Of a stretch of 39,922 bases of DNA, positions 24,673-34,040 are shown in pieces (the first letter of the stretch is position 1; every line of letters starts with the position of its first letter). The notes under the pieces are model-generated. The model was not told where the DNA came from. It ran no database searches and saw only the letters and a program-made list of their open reading frames with translations. The translations under genes were made by a program, and so were the position numbers. Source of the stretch: an uncultured Desulfobacteraceae bacterium (GTDB lineage: Bacteria > Desulfobacterota > Desulfobacteria > Desulfobacterales > Desulfobacteraceae); NCBI GenBank assembly GCA_913041495.1, contig CAJWHT010000030.1, positions 1 through 39,922 of the forward strand, given 5' to 3'.

Positions 24673-26157
24673 ATGACTTGGCTCCGGCGACACATAGGAT
24701 ACGGGCTGGTTTGGGGATTAATTCTCATAAGCCAGCCTCTGTCCGGTGCAGCCGAAGGCGTTAAAACCTATTATAAGCAGTATTCAATTTTCACCTTTGA
24801 CAATGAGGATTACCTGTGTGAACCCTATCTGGTGAAAAAAAACGACTGGCTTTACAAGATATTTCGTAAAAAAGGCGAAATATCCGCATCTGATTTCCCC
24901 CGGTTTTTAAATATTTTTCGTAAAATCAATCCCAAATTAAACAATATTGACGCCATTGCCCCAGGGCATCAAATCCTGATTCCCTTGAAACGCGTGGATA
25001 AACGGACCTACCAGGAGCAGGACACCGGAACAGTGGAGGTCCAGGTATTGGAATTTTCCCACAAATTTAAAAAAAACAATCTGGAAAATTTTGTGCGAAA
25101 GCATACCATTCAAGCCGGAGATACGGTGTCAAACCTTTTAGGCAGGGACTTTCTGAGAAAAGGCGGTGCTGTATCCGAAACAGGAAAAAAGACATTTACC
25201 CTCCTGAACCCGGATGTAAAAGACATCAACCGGATCTATCCGGGTGTCCAGGTGCTGATCCCAGATCCCGCAATCCTCTCCCAGCCCTGGTTCGACACCT
25301 TTTTATCCCAGGGGGTACCAGGCAGTATCCAGCCTCCCAATACCGCTTCCGGGGGTAATGCGTTCCAAGAAAAGACGCAACCCGTCCTTTCACGAAGGGA
25401 TCTGACCCGTCTCAAACGGTATGCCCAGCTTATCCAAGGCACCCTGATGCATCAGGGGAAAATGCACTTTCCGGGACAGAACGGCGCAGACTCCCAGATT
25501 CTTGACCTGACAAAAACCCCTGTTCTTGAGGAAAAAGACGGAAGTAAGAATTTGATTTTGCCGCCGGACACCCCCCCGTCCGAATTTGACCAGGACCTTC
25601 TTGCGGCCATGAAAGCCTATTGGAGAGATCTGAGACTCAGGGAACTGGACAAGGCGATATCCGAATTAACCGGACACCCCAAATTATCATTGGAGGACAT
25701 CCACCTTTCGGGCACACCTCTTTTTGAAAAACTGCTTTCCCCGACGGCCTACACTTACAAACCTGACCAGAAAATTCCAATTGTCCTGAACAATATCAAC
25801 GTCACGGTGACCATGGGAAGGATCATCCATCCCAATGAACCCGACCTTCTCGTCAACAGCGGCAGCGTATACGGAAAAGCCCTCGAAGCCATTGAGACAC
25901 AGGGCTATGGTATCCTGAACCTGGAACCATCAATGACAACCGCCGATATCTGTCTGCAGTTATTTAAAAAACTGGGATTCGCCACATGGAAGAACCCGGC
26001 ATTCAACACCGACAACCATGTCGAAACCATATACGGTATTTTGGCCTCAAAAGAGACTTTAAAAATTTTCATCGTCAGAAACGAACCCTCTGACCGTGCC
26101 AAAGCCTTCCTAACCCAGGAGAACATCCACATCCTTATTTTAGAGGAGTCGCAATGA
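24673..26157 (+). CDS. LysM-domain exported protein of unknown function
   Basis: A 494-residue protein with a signal peptide (cleavage near LSGAAEG) and two LysM-like modules. One is at about 48-110 (LVKKNDWLYKIFRKKG...INPKLNNIDAIAPGHQILIPL), the second at about 143-200 (HTIQAGDTVSNLL...GVQVLIPD). LysM binds peptidoglycan. Residues 215-330 are a low-conservation linker, and the C-terminal 130 residues form a compact alpha/beta region I do not recognise. The stop overlaps the next gene's ATG by four bases (ATGA), so it is coupled to the TPR lipoprotein, and both converge on pilQ. A FimV-like or pilus-associated wall-binding role is possible but unproven. Confidence 0.72.
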   Translation: MTWLRRHIGYGLVWGLILISQPLSGAAEGVKTYYKQYSIFTFDNEDYLCEPYLVKKNDWLYKIFRKKGEISASDFPRFLNIFRKINPKLNNIDAIAPGHQILIPLKRVDKRTYQEQDTGTVEVQVLEFSHKFKKNNLENFVRKHTIQAGDTVSNLLGRDFLRKGGAVSETGKKTFTLLNPDVKDINRIYPGVQVLIPDPAILSQPWFDTFLSQGVPGSIQPPNTASGGNAFQEKTQPVLSRRDLTRLKRYAQLIQGTLMHQGKMHFPGQNGADSQILDLTKTPVLEEKDGSKNLILPPDTPPSEFDQDLLAAMKAYWRDLRLRELDKAISELTGHPKLSLEDIHLSGTPLFEKLLSPTAYTYKPDQKIPIVLNNINVTVTMGRIIHPNEPDLLVNSGSVYGKALEAIETQGYGILNLEPSMTTADICLQLFKKLGFATWKNPAFNTDNHVETIYGILASKETLKIFIVRNEPSDRAKAFLTQENIHILILEESQ

Positions 26158-26906
26158 AGCGCCTGTTCACACTCATCTTACTCCTATCACTCGCCGCCTC
26201 CTGCATTCCGGCAGTACAGCACCAGAACAAAGAAAAAATCGCCCAGGCCATCAAAAAAGAGGGAGAGGCGTATTTGTTTCAGGGGAACAATACCGCCGCC
26301 CTGGCCAAATTCATTGATGCAGAAAAACTAACCCCTGATGATCCATATCTGCAAAATAGCCTGGGTATCGCATATATGCGAAAAAATGAATATACGCTTG
26401 CAGAAGAAGCCTTTGCCAGAGCGCTATCTTTGAAACCGGATTTTACAGAAGCCAGAAACAATATTGGTGCAGCGTACCTGATGCAAGAAAAGTGGGAAAC
26501 AGCCATCACACAGTTTAATGAGGTACTCAAAGACCTTACCTACCCCACCCCCCATTATCCGCTGGCCAACATCGGCTGGGCCTATCTGGAAAAGGGAAAC
26601 TATTCAAAGGCACAAACTTACTTTATAAAAGCGCTGGAGGAATCTCCCGTATTCATAAAAGGCCACCACGGCCTTGCCCAGGTATATATACGTACCGGCC
26701 AGACGAGAAGAGCCATTGAATATCTTCAAAATAAAATCCAAAGGTTTCCCAATGCCGCAATTCTCCACGCAGATATAGCCGAAGCCTATGAAGACGAAGG
26801 AGAAACCCGCAAGGCAGTCAGTGCCTGGATGGTAGTGGTCAGGCTGTCCCCACAGCACACATCCCTGTTCAGAACAGCCCAGAAAAGACTGAGGGCACTG
26901 AATTAA
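26154..26906 (+). CDS. TPR lipoprotein, PilF/PilW-like
   Basis: A 250-residue lipoprotein: signal peptide with lipobox LAASC (Cys17), then about five to six tetratricopeptide repeats from residue 32 onward (EGEAYLFQGNNTAALAKFIDAEKLTPDD, SLGIAYMRKNEYTLAEEAFARALSLKPDF and so on). Lipoproteins of this build act as pilotins that guide the PilQ secretin to the outer membrane. The pilQ gene ends just 18 bases away on the other strand, which supports that role, although a generic TPR lipoprotein cannot be excluded. Start overlaps the LysM gene stop by four bases. Confidence 0.75.
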   Translation: MKRLFTLILLLSLAASCIPAVQHQNKEKIAQAIKKEGEAYLFQGNNTAALAKFIDAEKLTPDDPYLQNSLGIAYMRKNEYTLAEEAFARALSLKPDFTEARNNIGAAYLMQEKWETAITQFNEVLKDLTYPTPHYPLANIGWAYLEKGNYSKAQTYFIKALEESPVFIKGHHGLAQVYIRTGQTRRAIEYLQNKIQRFPNAAILHADIAEAYEDEGETRKAVSAWMVVVRLSPQHTSLFRTAQKRLRALN

Positions 26907-26924
26907 AATCGGAGATTGCTACGC

Positions 26925-29282
26925 CTATTTGCTGACAGTATTTCGTTTTTGCTCAAGCTGAACGATTGAAGGTGTAATGAAGATCAACAATTCATTACGG
27001 TCGTCCGTCTCTGCTTTGGTGGAAAACAGATAGCCAAGCAGAGGGATGCCTCTCAACAGCGGGATTCCGTCATCATCGTTACTTTGGGAGGTTTTGACCA
27101 CCCCACCGATCACCACGGTTTCATTATTGTTGATCAAAAGTTCCGTCTCAGCCTCATTGGTCGAGAGTACAGGAACCTGATCACCTTGCAGCTGTATGAA
27201 ACTTGCCACATCGTCCTTTTTCAGGTTAACGGTCATGGATATGCGTTTGTCCGGGGTGACATGGGGGGTCACTTCCAAAACCAGTTCAATCTCTTTGTAT
27301 GAAACAGAGGAACCGCCGGTGTCATCACGCTCCAGATAGGCATATTCCTGGCCCTGCTTGATCACGGCTTTCTTGTTATCCAGTGTCAATATCCTGGGAG
27401 AAGATACGATTCTTACATCTCCTAATTCTTCGGAAGCCTCCAACTGAGCATTCAATGCGGTCATGGAGGAGCCAAACAGCCTGAAAAAGGTAAAATCCCC
27501 TGCGATACCCGTAGTGGCTTCATTTATTGAAACATTGAAATCATCTATATACCCGGACGTATTGCCGGAGGCGTTGGACAAATTCCAGTCCAGCCCGAAG
27601 CTTCTGGAAAACTCCTTTGTCACCTCCACGACTCTTGCCTCAATCATAATCTGAGGTGTCACTTGGTCCAGTCGGAAAATCAAATCATGGGCCTGGTCGA
27701 TTTTCTTCTGGGTATCTGTAATAATGATGGTATTTGTCCTGCTGTCCACGGACACACGCCCTCTGTCAGGAGTAATAATCAATGAAACCTGGGGCAAAAT
27801 ATCCGCTGTTGCGTCAGAATAATTAATGGGAATATATTCAGTCTGCAACGGCTCCAGGGCAACTTGCTGCTCAGCAGCTTTCTTGGCCGCGGCCAGCACC
27901 TCCTGCCGGGTCTGTTCTTCACGTGTCAGAGAATCTGTTGTGGCAATCCGGATAACATTGCCTTCCACCTTTTTGCCCAACCCGTTCATCTTTAAAACGA
28001 GATCCAACACCTGATCCCAGGGTACAGGTTCTTCCAGGCTGAGGGTAACTTTGCCCTGCACATCGCTGTCCACGGCAAAGTTCTTGCCGCTGACACTTCT
28101 CAAGATCCGAAATACATTTTTAATGTCCGTATCGTAGAAATCCAGCTTGATCTTCTCACCGGTATACACGGGAGCTTCCATCCCCGGCAGAGAGGGAGCT
28201 TTGACTGGATTTGACGCGACCTGACTTACGGCGACAGCCCCTTGTTCCGGAACCGCTGCCAGACTCCTGGAACTAAGGTTTACCGGCTTAGTCTCAGCCA
28301 TATAGGTATCTTCTCCTGACACCACATCCAATTTATTCTTTTCAAATTCAGGGGGGGATACGGTTGAAGGATCAAAGCGCATATGAATCCCGGCGTTGGT
28401 CTGGACCACACGAAACGGCACCTGATCCCTGGTTCGGATAATAATCCTGGCATCCTTTTCGTTTCCGGAAATCGTATCGGGAACCACCTTTTCCACAGCA
28501 GAATTAAAGTATCGGGTCAGCAGCGGACGCTGGTGATGCTCGGCAATATTTGTATTAAACAGAACCAAAGCCAGTTGTTCCTGGTCCACCTGCCGGGTTT
28601 CGTAACGGATCGGATGGTTTGTCATGACCCGGATTTCCGAATGCCCCGAAGGTTTGGTATCAAACTCGATGCCGGTGACCTCCGCGGTCTCATTTGAAAT
28701 GTCCGTTTCTTGAACGACGGCACCCATCTCTTCCGGAGCACCAGAATCAATGCGTCCTTTATCCGTTAAGGTTTCAACCTCAGGGGTTGCTGTTGCCTGA
28801 GGGGTACCCATCAGAATAATGCCAATACGTTCGCCATCTTCCTGAACTTTATACGGAAGGTCCTGGGTCAACAAAATTTCTACCTTGACCGTGGTTTCCT
28901 CTTTGTCTGCATAGCTTGTCTTTATGGCAGACACACGCGTATCGGAAGCAGTTTCAGGTACAAATTCGGGCACAAAACGGGTGTTTGGCAAATACACGGA
29001 AACGCCAAAGGGAAACGGTTGCTTAATGGAAGTATACTCTAAGGGAGATGAGCCTTCAATCCAGACCGCAAGCTGTTCCTTCTGAGGGACAAGCCGGATC
29101 TTTTGAATATGCTTCATCGCGGGCATGGCCTCGCCCACCGCTTCGGACTGGACGGCAGCACCACCTTCAGGCGAAGCATCTTCCAAGTGACGTGCAGTAC
29201 ATCCCGAGAGCACCGCCACTAACAGCAGAATGCCGACCCCCACTGTCACTTGACTTTTCAACGCAGACAGATATCCTCCCAT
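26925..29282 (-). CDS. pilQ: Type IV pilus secretin PilQ
   Basis: A 785-residue outer-membrane secretin that forms the gate through which the type IV pilus passes. Order: signal peptide with a lipobox-like LSGC (Cys28), two AMIN domains (about 60-165 and 205-300) that bind peptidoglycan, an N0/STN-type domain (KLDFYDTDIKNVFRILRSVSG, about 380-450), an N1 domain (YIPINYSDATADILPQV...DTQKKIDQA), and the secretin core (VRIVSSPRILTLDN, VPVLSTNEAETELLINNNETVVIGGV, GIPLLGYLF, LLIFITPSIV). ATG at 29282 has GGGGAG four bases upstream; ATG at 29300 would overlap pilP by 17 bases. The free cysteine suggests PilQ may itself be lipidated, which is uncommon. Confidence 0.94.
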   Translation of the reverse strand: MGGYLSALKSQVTVGVGILLLVAVLSGCTARHLEDASPEGGAAVQSEAVGEAMPAMKHIQKIRLVPQKEQLAVWIEGSSPLEYTSIKQPFPFGVSVYLPNTRFVPEFVPETASDTRVSAIKTSYADKEETTVKVEILLTQDLPYKVQEDGERIGIILMGTPQATATPEVETLTDKGRIDSGAPEEMGAVVQETDISNETAEVTGIEFDTKPSGHSEIRVMTNHPIRYETRQVDQEQLALVLFNTNIAEHHQRPLLTRYFNSAVEKVVPDTISGNEKDARIIIRTRDQVPFRVVQTNAGIHMRFDPSTVSPPEFEKNKLDVVSGEDTYMAETKPVNLSSRSLAAVPEQGAVAVSQVASNPVKAPSLPGMEAPVYTGEKIKLDFYDTDIKNVFRILRSVSGKNFAVDSDVQGKVTLSLEEPVPWDQVLDLVLKMNGLGKKVEGNVIRIATTDSLTREEQTRQEVLAAAKKAAEQQVALEPLQTEYIPINYSDATADILPQVSLIITPDRGRVSVDSRTNTIIITDTQKKIDQAHDLIFRLDQVTPQIMIEARVVEVTKEFSRSFGLDWNLSNASGNTSGYIDDFNVSINEATTGIAGDFTFFRLFGSSMTALNAQLEASEELGDVRIVSSPRILTLDNKKAVIKQGQEYAYLERDDTGGSSVSYKEIELVLEVTPHVTPDKRISMTVNLKKDDVASFIQLQGDQVPVLSTNEAETELLINNNETVVIGGVVKTSQSNDDDGIPLLRGIPLLGYLFSTKAETDDRNELLIFITPSIVQLEQKRNTVSK

Positions 29283-29283
29283 A

Positions 29284-30084
29284 CTACTCCCCACCTTCAT
29301 CGTTATTAAATTTTATTTCTTGGAATTGTTCCCTGGACTTTCCCTTGAAATCCTTGACATACTCTTTGACAATTATGCTGTTGGCATTAATGGCCGTTAC
29401 CTGTCCGCCGTTTCTGCCCATATAGGTACCCAATCGCACCTCATATCCCTTACCGCTGGCTTCCTCTACCATGGCAATGGATCGGCCCTGCATCTGGATG
29501 ACGGCCACCAGTTTGATCTGGCTGAGTTCCATTTTCTCAAGAGGGGTAAGCAGACGTGCAGGTTTTTCCTCTTTTTCTTTGGACGTTTCATCCGGTTCCG
29601 ACAAAAGAGGTATAAACGGATCTATCCTGCCTTTAAAGTCATAAGGTTCTATTTTAGCGATGCTGTCATCAAGTGGCATATCCTCAGCTGAAACAGGCTG
29701 CATAGATTCGGCAAGCTGCTTTTCCCGTTTTACAAGATTCTCATCAACAGGTGCTGTTTCCCCCGCTGGCACCTTTTGTGGCGCAATTTCGGTTTTGTCC
29801 CCAATTGTGGAACCCGCCTGGGGCGTGCCGGATGATTGTAATTCGGAACGATCCGGCACACCGGAGGAAATATCTTCAGCCATCTTCCCTCCATCACTGT
29901 TTTTTGCCTTAGCAATAGATTCCTGGGGAGCAGTGGATTTTAAAATCTTCTTTGAAACAATCTTCGGCGGCATCTTTTCAGGTGCGGAAGGCAAAGGCTC
30001 ATCACACCCCAAAAGACTAAAGAAGAGGATTGCCAAACCTGTTAAAACAACCCTGTTACCCTTATACATTGTCTCCGGCATCAT
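29284..30084 (-). CDS. pilP: Type IV pilus inner-membrane lipoprotein PilP
   Basis: A 266-residue lipoprotein with lipobox FSLLGC (Cys27), a long disordered Pro/Glu/Ser-rich stretch (about 30-160) and a C-terminal PilP domain. That domain has the usual landmarks: GRIDPFIPLL, then MELSQIKLVAVIQMQGRSIAMVEEASGKGY and VRLGTYMGRNGGQVTAI. PilP links the PilNO inner-membrane complex to PilQ. It is longer than typical PilP (about 170-180 residues) because of the linker. Start overlaps the pilO stop by four bases (ATGA). Confident by domain and by position between pilO and pilQ. Confidence 0.9.
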   Translation of the reverse strand: MMPETMYKGNRVVLTGLAILFFSLLGCDEPLPSAPEKMPPKIVSKKILKSTAPQESIAKAKNSDGGKMAEDISSGVPDRSELQSSGTPQAGSTIGDKTEIAPQKVPAGETAPVDENLVKREKQLAESMQPVSAEDMPLDDSIAKIEPYDFKGRIDPFIPLLSEPDETSKEKEEKPARLLTPLEKMELSQIKLVAVIQMQGRSIAMVEEASGKGYEVRLGTYMGRNGGQVTAINANSIIVKEYVKDFKGKSREQFQEIKFNNDEGGE

Positions 30085-30740
30085 TTTTTCCGTTTCTTTT
30101 TGCCCTTCTTACCATTTTTATCCTTATCCGGGGGCTCATCAGAAAACATATAGGTGACAGCAGCGCACTTCATTGTTATAAATCCCGGCGTTTTAGGGTC
30201 CGTACTAATCTCCACATTCTGAATATTGACAATCCGGTTCATCCGAGCAACCCGGTAAAAAAAGTCGGCCATCTGCTGATATCTTCCGCTCACAACCATG
30301 GCCAGGGGAATTTCTTTATAGAATTCTTTGTTCACAACGGGATCGGGTTGGAACAGGCTGAAGGTCAACCCCGCACGTTGTCCGGCCGTGGATACCCCCG
30401 TCAGCAAAGACGGCAACTCTTTTTTATCGGGCAACGCCTTCATGGCAATATTAAAATTCTCCTGGGCCTCGGCCATCTCTTTTTCATACTTAGCCAGAGA
30501 TCTGGCTTTTATTTTGAACTTCTGCAGTGTCGCTTCCCGGGTTTTGAGTTCAGCGCTGGCCGCATTCAACGTCTCTTGTTTTGGGGCAAGAAAAAAATAG
30601 TAATATCCGCCGCCCATCAACGCAAACGTCACAAGGCAAATGAGCAGACGCTGTATTTTAGTAAATTTTCCGATTCTGACAAATGCAGCAGATATCGTCT
30701 GATCCACCTTAATACGGATGTTTTTCTTTTCATCAGCCAT
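30081..30740 (-). CDS. pilO: Type IV pilus alignment protein PilO
   Basis: A 219-residue bitopic inner-membrane protein: short cytoplasmic N-terminus, one membrane helix (about 31-51), a coiled coil (about 55-105), and a ferredoxin-like periplasmic domain (FSLFQPDPVVNKEFYKEIPLAMVVSGRYQQMADFFYRVARMNRIVNI). It ends in a very lysine-rich tail. PilO dimerises with PilN and joins the pilus motor to the outer-membrane secretin. Start codon overlaps the pilN stop (TAATG). Confidence 0.92.
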   Translation of the reverse strand: MADEKKNIRIKVDQTISAAFVRIGKFTKIQRLLICLVTFALMGGGYYYFFLAPKQETLNAASAELKTREATLQKFKIKARSLAKYEKEMAEAQENFNIAMKALPDKKELPSLLTGVSTAGQRAGLTFSLFQPDPVVNKEFYKEIPLAMVVSGRYQQMADFFYRVARMNRIVNIQNVEISTDPKTPGFITMKCAAVTYMFSDEPPDKDKNGKKGKKKRKK

Positions 30741-31318
30741 TACTTTTTTTCCTCTGAAGCGTCAGGTTTATTCGAAGGCTTCTTTTTTTCACAAACCAGT
30801 TCAAATTCCTTCAGGTAGACATCGTCAAAGGATTTGGTTTTTGAACGCTTTAGGTCCACACTTGCAAACAGGGCAGAAGTTTCAAGATTTCGCATGAAGT
30901 CAGCAATGGTTGGATTATCAAAGGCAATACCTCTTAATGACACCTGCGCTGCATTCACCGTCAGTTTTTCCAGCCACATGCGTTCCGGTACCATTTGGTC
31001 AGCCAGCTCTTCTAACAGGATTTGCTGCTCGTCTTTTCGAGTGGCAAGGGAGGCGACAATATCAAGTTTTTCAGTCAACACCTTGAGTTTCTTTTTTATC
31101 TGTGTCACCCGATCCGCCTTTTCTTTATACGAGGCAATCTGATTGTTTACCGACGCGATCCTGCTATTTGTGATCTTAATTTTGCGGTCAACTTCCAGAA
31201 TATACCAAACCATCGCAAAGCTGACCAAAATTACGGAAAGCAGGAAAATAGACACCTGCCGCCGGATATTTTCCTTCCTACGGGCCAGCCTGAATGGCAG
31301 AAGATTAATTCGTATCAT
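30740..31318 (-). CDS. pilN: Type IV pilus assembly protein PilN
   Basis: A 192-residue bitopic protein. The N-terminal MIRINLLPFR motif is the PilN segment that docks on PilM; then a membrane helix (about 23-43), a coiled coil and a small periplasmic alpha/beta domain (MWLEKLTVNAAQVSLRGIAFDNPTIADFMRNLE). Start overlaps the pilM stop by four bases (ATGA), consistent with coupled translation and a 1:1 complex. Confidence 0.93.
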   Translation of the reverse strand: MIRINLLPFRLARRKENIRRQVSIFLLSVILVSFAMVWYILEVDRKIKITNSRIASVNNQIASYKEKADRVTQIKKKLKVLTEKLDIVASLATRKDEQQILLEELADQMVPERMWLEKLTVNAAQVSLRGIAFDNPTIADFMRNLETSALFASVDLKRSKTKSFDDVYLKEFELVCEKKKPSNKPDASEEKK

Positions 31319-32364
31319 TTATCGTCAACCCGCCTCATGGCCAGACCCAGGGCAATTGGCGCTTGAAGCCTGACCCGCATGAGCTCTTCATCAGAATATT
31401 GTTTGTCTTGTACGGACAGGCTTGCAAAAGGATCAATCCCCGCAACCGGGATACCCAACTCAGATTCAAGTGCCTGGTATAAATTTTTCACATACCCTCC
31501 CCCGCCGCTTATAATTACCTTCTGGACCCTCTCGTCATTGGTGTTGGCTTCAAAGGTGTGAACAACTTCGCAAATCTCAGCACACCAGGCATTGGATATG
31601 CTTTGAAGCAGGTCAGCCATTCCGTCAGGCGGATCAGCCAGCCCGCGCAGAACGTTGTTGCAGGTTGTTAGATCCATACCGTAGCGTTCAGCCAACCCGT
31701 CCGTGATCTGGCTGCCCCCGATCATCATATCCCGCATCATAATTGAATTGTTGTCTTTGAGTATATTCAAAGAGGTTTTGGACGCCCCGACATCAAGTAG
31801 CAGCGTCACCTGCTCGGGATCATTGTCCGGCAGGCTTTCATAAATATTTTGCAAGGCAAATGTATCCACGTCGATGATACTTGCTTTCAACCCGGCCATC
31901 TGTATCAACTCAATGTATTCGGCAACCAGATCCTGTTTCACCGCCACCAGCAGTACGTTCATCTGGTCAGGCGAAAATTCGCTGTCCCCAAGAACTTGAT
32001 AATCAATATTCACATCGTCGATATCATAGGGGATATATTGTTCAGCCTCGGATCGGATGGTCTTGTGAAGTTCTTTTTCCGGCACCTTCGCCGTATTGAT
32101 GGTTTTAATGACCACGGAATGCCCCCCCGTGGAAATAGCCACCTTTTTTTCTTTAATTTTCTGGGATTTAAACAGGTTGCGAATGATTTCGGCAAGCCCT
32201 TCCATATCCATGATCCGGCCTTCCGAAATGGCACCGGGTTCCACAGGGGCCATACCGAACTTCAGCAGCGAGTTTCCCTTTTTAGCGAACTTGAGTTCTG
32301 CCACCTTAACAAAGGTTGACCCGATATCTAGACCCACAAGGTGATTTTTTCTTCCAAAAACCAT
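31315..32364 (-). CDS. pilM: Type IV pilus actin-like protein PilM
   Basis: A 349-residue cytoplasmic actin-fold ATPase homologue that binds the PilN tail and connects the pilus to its motor. It has the phosphate-1-type motif GLDIGSTFVKVAEL near the N-terminus, YIPYDIDDVNIDYQVLG (a hallmark of PilM), LLDVGASKTSLNIL and SGGGGYVKNL. The start at 32364 follows AAGGAA, and the family begins MVFG or similar; a longer frame to 32529 covers the AT-rich promoter region and is unlikely. First gene of the pilMNOPQ operon. Confidence 0.95.
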   Translation of the reverse strand: MVFGRKNHLVGLDIGSTFVKVAELKFAKKGNSLLKFGMAPVEPGAISEGRIMDMEGLAEIIRNLFKSQKIKEKKVAISTGGHSVVIKTINTAKVPEKELHKTIRSEAEQYIPYDIDDVNIDYQVLGDSEFSPDQMNVLLVAVKQDLVAEYIELIQMAGLKASIIDVDTFALQNIYESLPDNDPEQVTLLLDVGASKTSLNILKDNNSIMMRDMMIGGSQITDGLAERYGMDLTTCNNVLRGLADPPDGMADLLQSISNAWCAEICEVVHTFEANTNDERVQKVIISGGGGYVKNLYQALESELGIPVAGIDPFASLSVQDKQYSDEELMRVRLQAPIALGLAMRRVDDK

Positions 32365-32588
32365 ACTGCTAATTTCCTTAACCAGGCTGACAAAAGGGGA
32401 TATGAACGAGTACCTGCTCGCACATTTGGTATTGCTAACTCGTATTTTTATTACTATAATTTGATACGATATGTGCGCAAAGTCAAGTATAATCGTTCTT
32501 TTAAAGGACTGAATACCAAATGAAAACAAGAGTTGTCAATCCAAAAAAACCTTAATTATGAATTTTACTTCCCAAAAACACTCTTAAT
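32365..32588. promoter_or_regulatory. Divergent promoter region between pilM and the sensor kinase
   Basis: A 224-base AT-rich gap. On the plus strand TTGCTA (32432-32437), a 17-base spacer and a perfect TATAAT (32455-32460) form a good sigma-70 promoter towards the kinase gene. On the minus strand TTGCGC (32475-32480), a 16-base spacer and TATAGT (32453-32458) form a weaker promoter towards pilM. The two -10 boxes overlap, so polymerase could not use both at once. Confidence 0.6.
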
Positions 32589-34019
32589 GTGAAAAAAATA
32601 CCCCACAAAACCAATCCGTCGACAGGCACCCGGCCCTTTGTTCTGGTCAAGGCATTTACTATTTCAAGCCTGATCGTCATGCTGACGGCAACCCTGGTTA
32701 TCGCCGCCCTGAACGCCACCTGGGTCAGAAATATACTTCTTGAAAAGAGCAAAGAGTACAACAGGCTTCTGGTGGAAAACCTGAACCATCAGATATTTTT
32801 GAGATTCGTGGCCCCGGTGGTCTTTAAACATGGCGAGATTAAGCTCAGGGAAAAAAGCCAGCATCAGCTGCTTGATGCTGTGATAAAATCCACCATCCAC
32901 AGTTTTCATGTTGAAATGGTCAACATTTACGGCACGGACAACATCATCGGATACAGCTTTAACAAGAGCCGGATCGGCCTTGAAAATGCCGGCGGTGTTC
33001 ATTATGAAAAGGCCATGAAGAACGAGACCACGTCTAAACTCATCCAGAAGGGAAGTTTTCTGGAGTTGATGTTCTGGTTTCCCAAAGAAACGAAAATCGT
33101 CACCTTTGCTCCGCTTGTGCAGGAAGTTCAACTGTCCCGGGCCAAAGGCAGCAATGTTATCGGCGTCATTGAAATTGTCCGGGATGTATCTGACGATTAT
33201 CAACAGGTCTTCAAGCTCCAGGGATTGATTGTGGCCAGTTGTGCCACGATTATGGCCATTTTATTTCTGGTGCTCAGGTTTGTGGTCAAGTACGGGGAAC
33301 GGATTATTGAACAGCGGGCTGAGGAACGGCTGAGGCTTGAAGAAAAACTGCGGCAAACAGAGCACCTGTCGGCTATCGGAGAAATGACCGCAGGGGTTTC
33401 CCATGAAATTCGAAACCCCCTTGGCATCATCAAAAGTTCCGCACAGTTAATGAAAAAGAAGATGGCCCGGCTGGACCCTTCCTCGAACATCCCGGATATC
33501 ATTGTTGAAGAGTCCAGCCGCCTGGACCGTATCATTAAGGATTTTCTTGATTTTGCAAAACCCAAGATCGCGGATCTGCGGCCCTGCGCCATTGAGGAGA
33601 TCATTGAAAAGAACCTGGTATTCTTAGCCCCCCAGATAGAGGAGGAACAGGTCAGGATCATCAAAGATTTTAAAAACAACCTGCCTGAAGTCCTGGCTGA
33701 CCCGGCCATGCTTTACCAGGCCTTTTTAAATATCTTTCTCAATTCCTTCCAGGCCATGGACGAAACAGGGCAGATCACCATCGCCACCCGATATGATCAA
33801 GGCGAGATTCTCATCAGTTTCACAGACACAGGTGCCGGGGTTGATCCCGAAATCCTTAAAAAAATATGGACCCCGTTTTTCACCACGAAAGATACCGGAA
33901 CCGGCCTGGGACTTGGCATCATTAAAAATATCATCGAAGCCCATGACGGACGGATTTCCATATCCAACAGTCCCTCGGGGGGAACTGTTGTGGAAGTGGC
34001 CCTGCCGGCCGCGGATTAA
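32589..34019 (+). CDS. Membrane sensor histidine kinase
   Basis: A 476-residue kinase with a membrane helix (about 25-45), an extracytoplasmic sensor region (about 46-210), a second helix (about 212-233), a coiled-coil linker (IEQRAEERLRLEEKLRQTE), HisKA with phosphoacceptor H272 in GVSHEIRNPLGIIKSS, and an HATPase domain (NIFLNSFQAM, DTGAGVD, GTGLGLGI). It has no obvious HAMP or PAS. It belongs to the class of kinases that pair with sigma-54 response regulators (AtoS/ZraS/PilS-like), and such a regulator is encoded 21 bases downstream. The start is GTG with no Shine-Dalgarno sequence visible, so the exact start is uncertain. Position next to pilM makes control of pili one possibility. Confidence 0.9.
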   Translation: MKKIPHKTNPSTGTRPFVLVKAFTISSLIVMLTATLVIAALNATWVRNILLEKSKEYNRLLVENLNHQIFLRFVAPVVFKHGEIKLREKSQHQLLDAVIKSTIHSFHVEMVNIYGTDNIIGYSFNKSRIGLENAGGVHYEKAMKNETTSKLIQKGSFLELMFWFPKETKIVTFAPLVQEVQLSRAKGSNVIGVIEIVRDVSDDYQQVFKLQGLIVASCATIMAILFLVLRFVVKYGERIIEQRAEERLRLEEKLRQTEHLSAIGEMTAGVSHEIRNPLGIIKSSAQLMKKKMARLDPSSNIPDIIVEESSRLDRIIKDFLDFAKPKIADLRPCAIEEIIEKNLVFLAPQIEEEQVRIIKDFKNNLPEVLADPAMLYQAFLNIFLNSFQAMDETGQITIATRYDQGEILISFTDTGAGVDPEILKKIWTPFFTTKDTGTGLGLGIIKNIIEAHDGRISISNSPSGGTVVEVALPAAD

Positions 34020-34040
34020 GCGTCAAAGGAGCAAACACCC

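Noticed and set aside
32365-32529. N-terminal extension of PilM to 32529
   Set aside because: It would translate the AT-rich divergent promoter region. The family start and AAGGAA support 32364.
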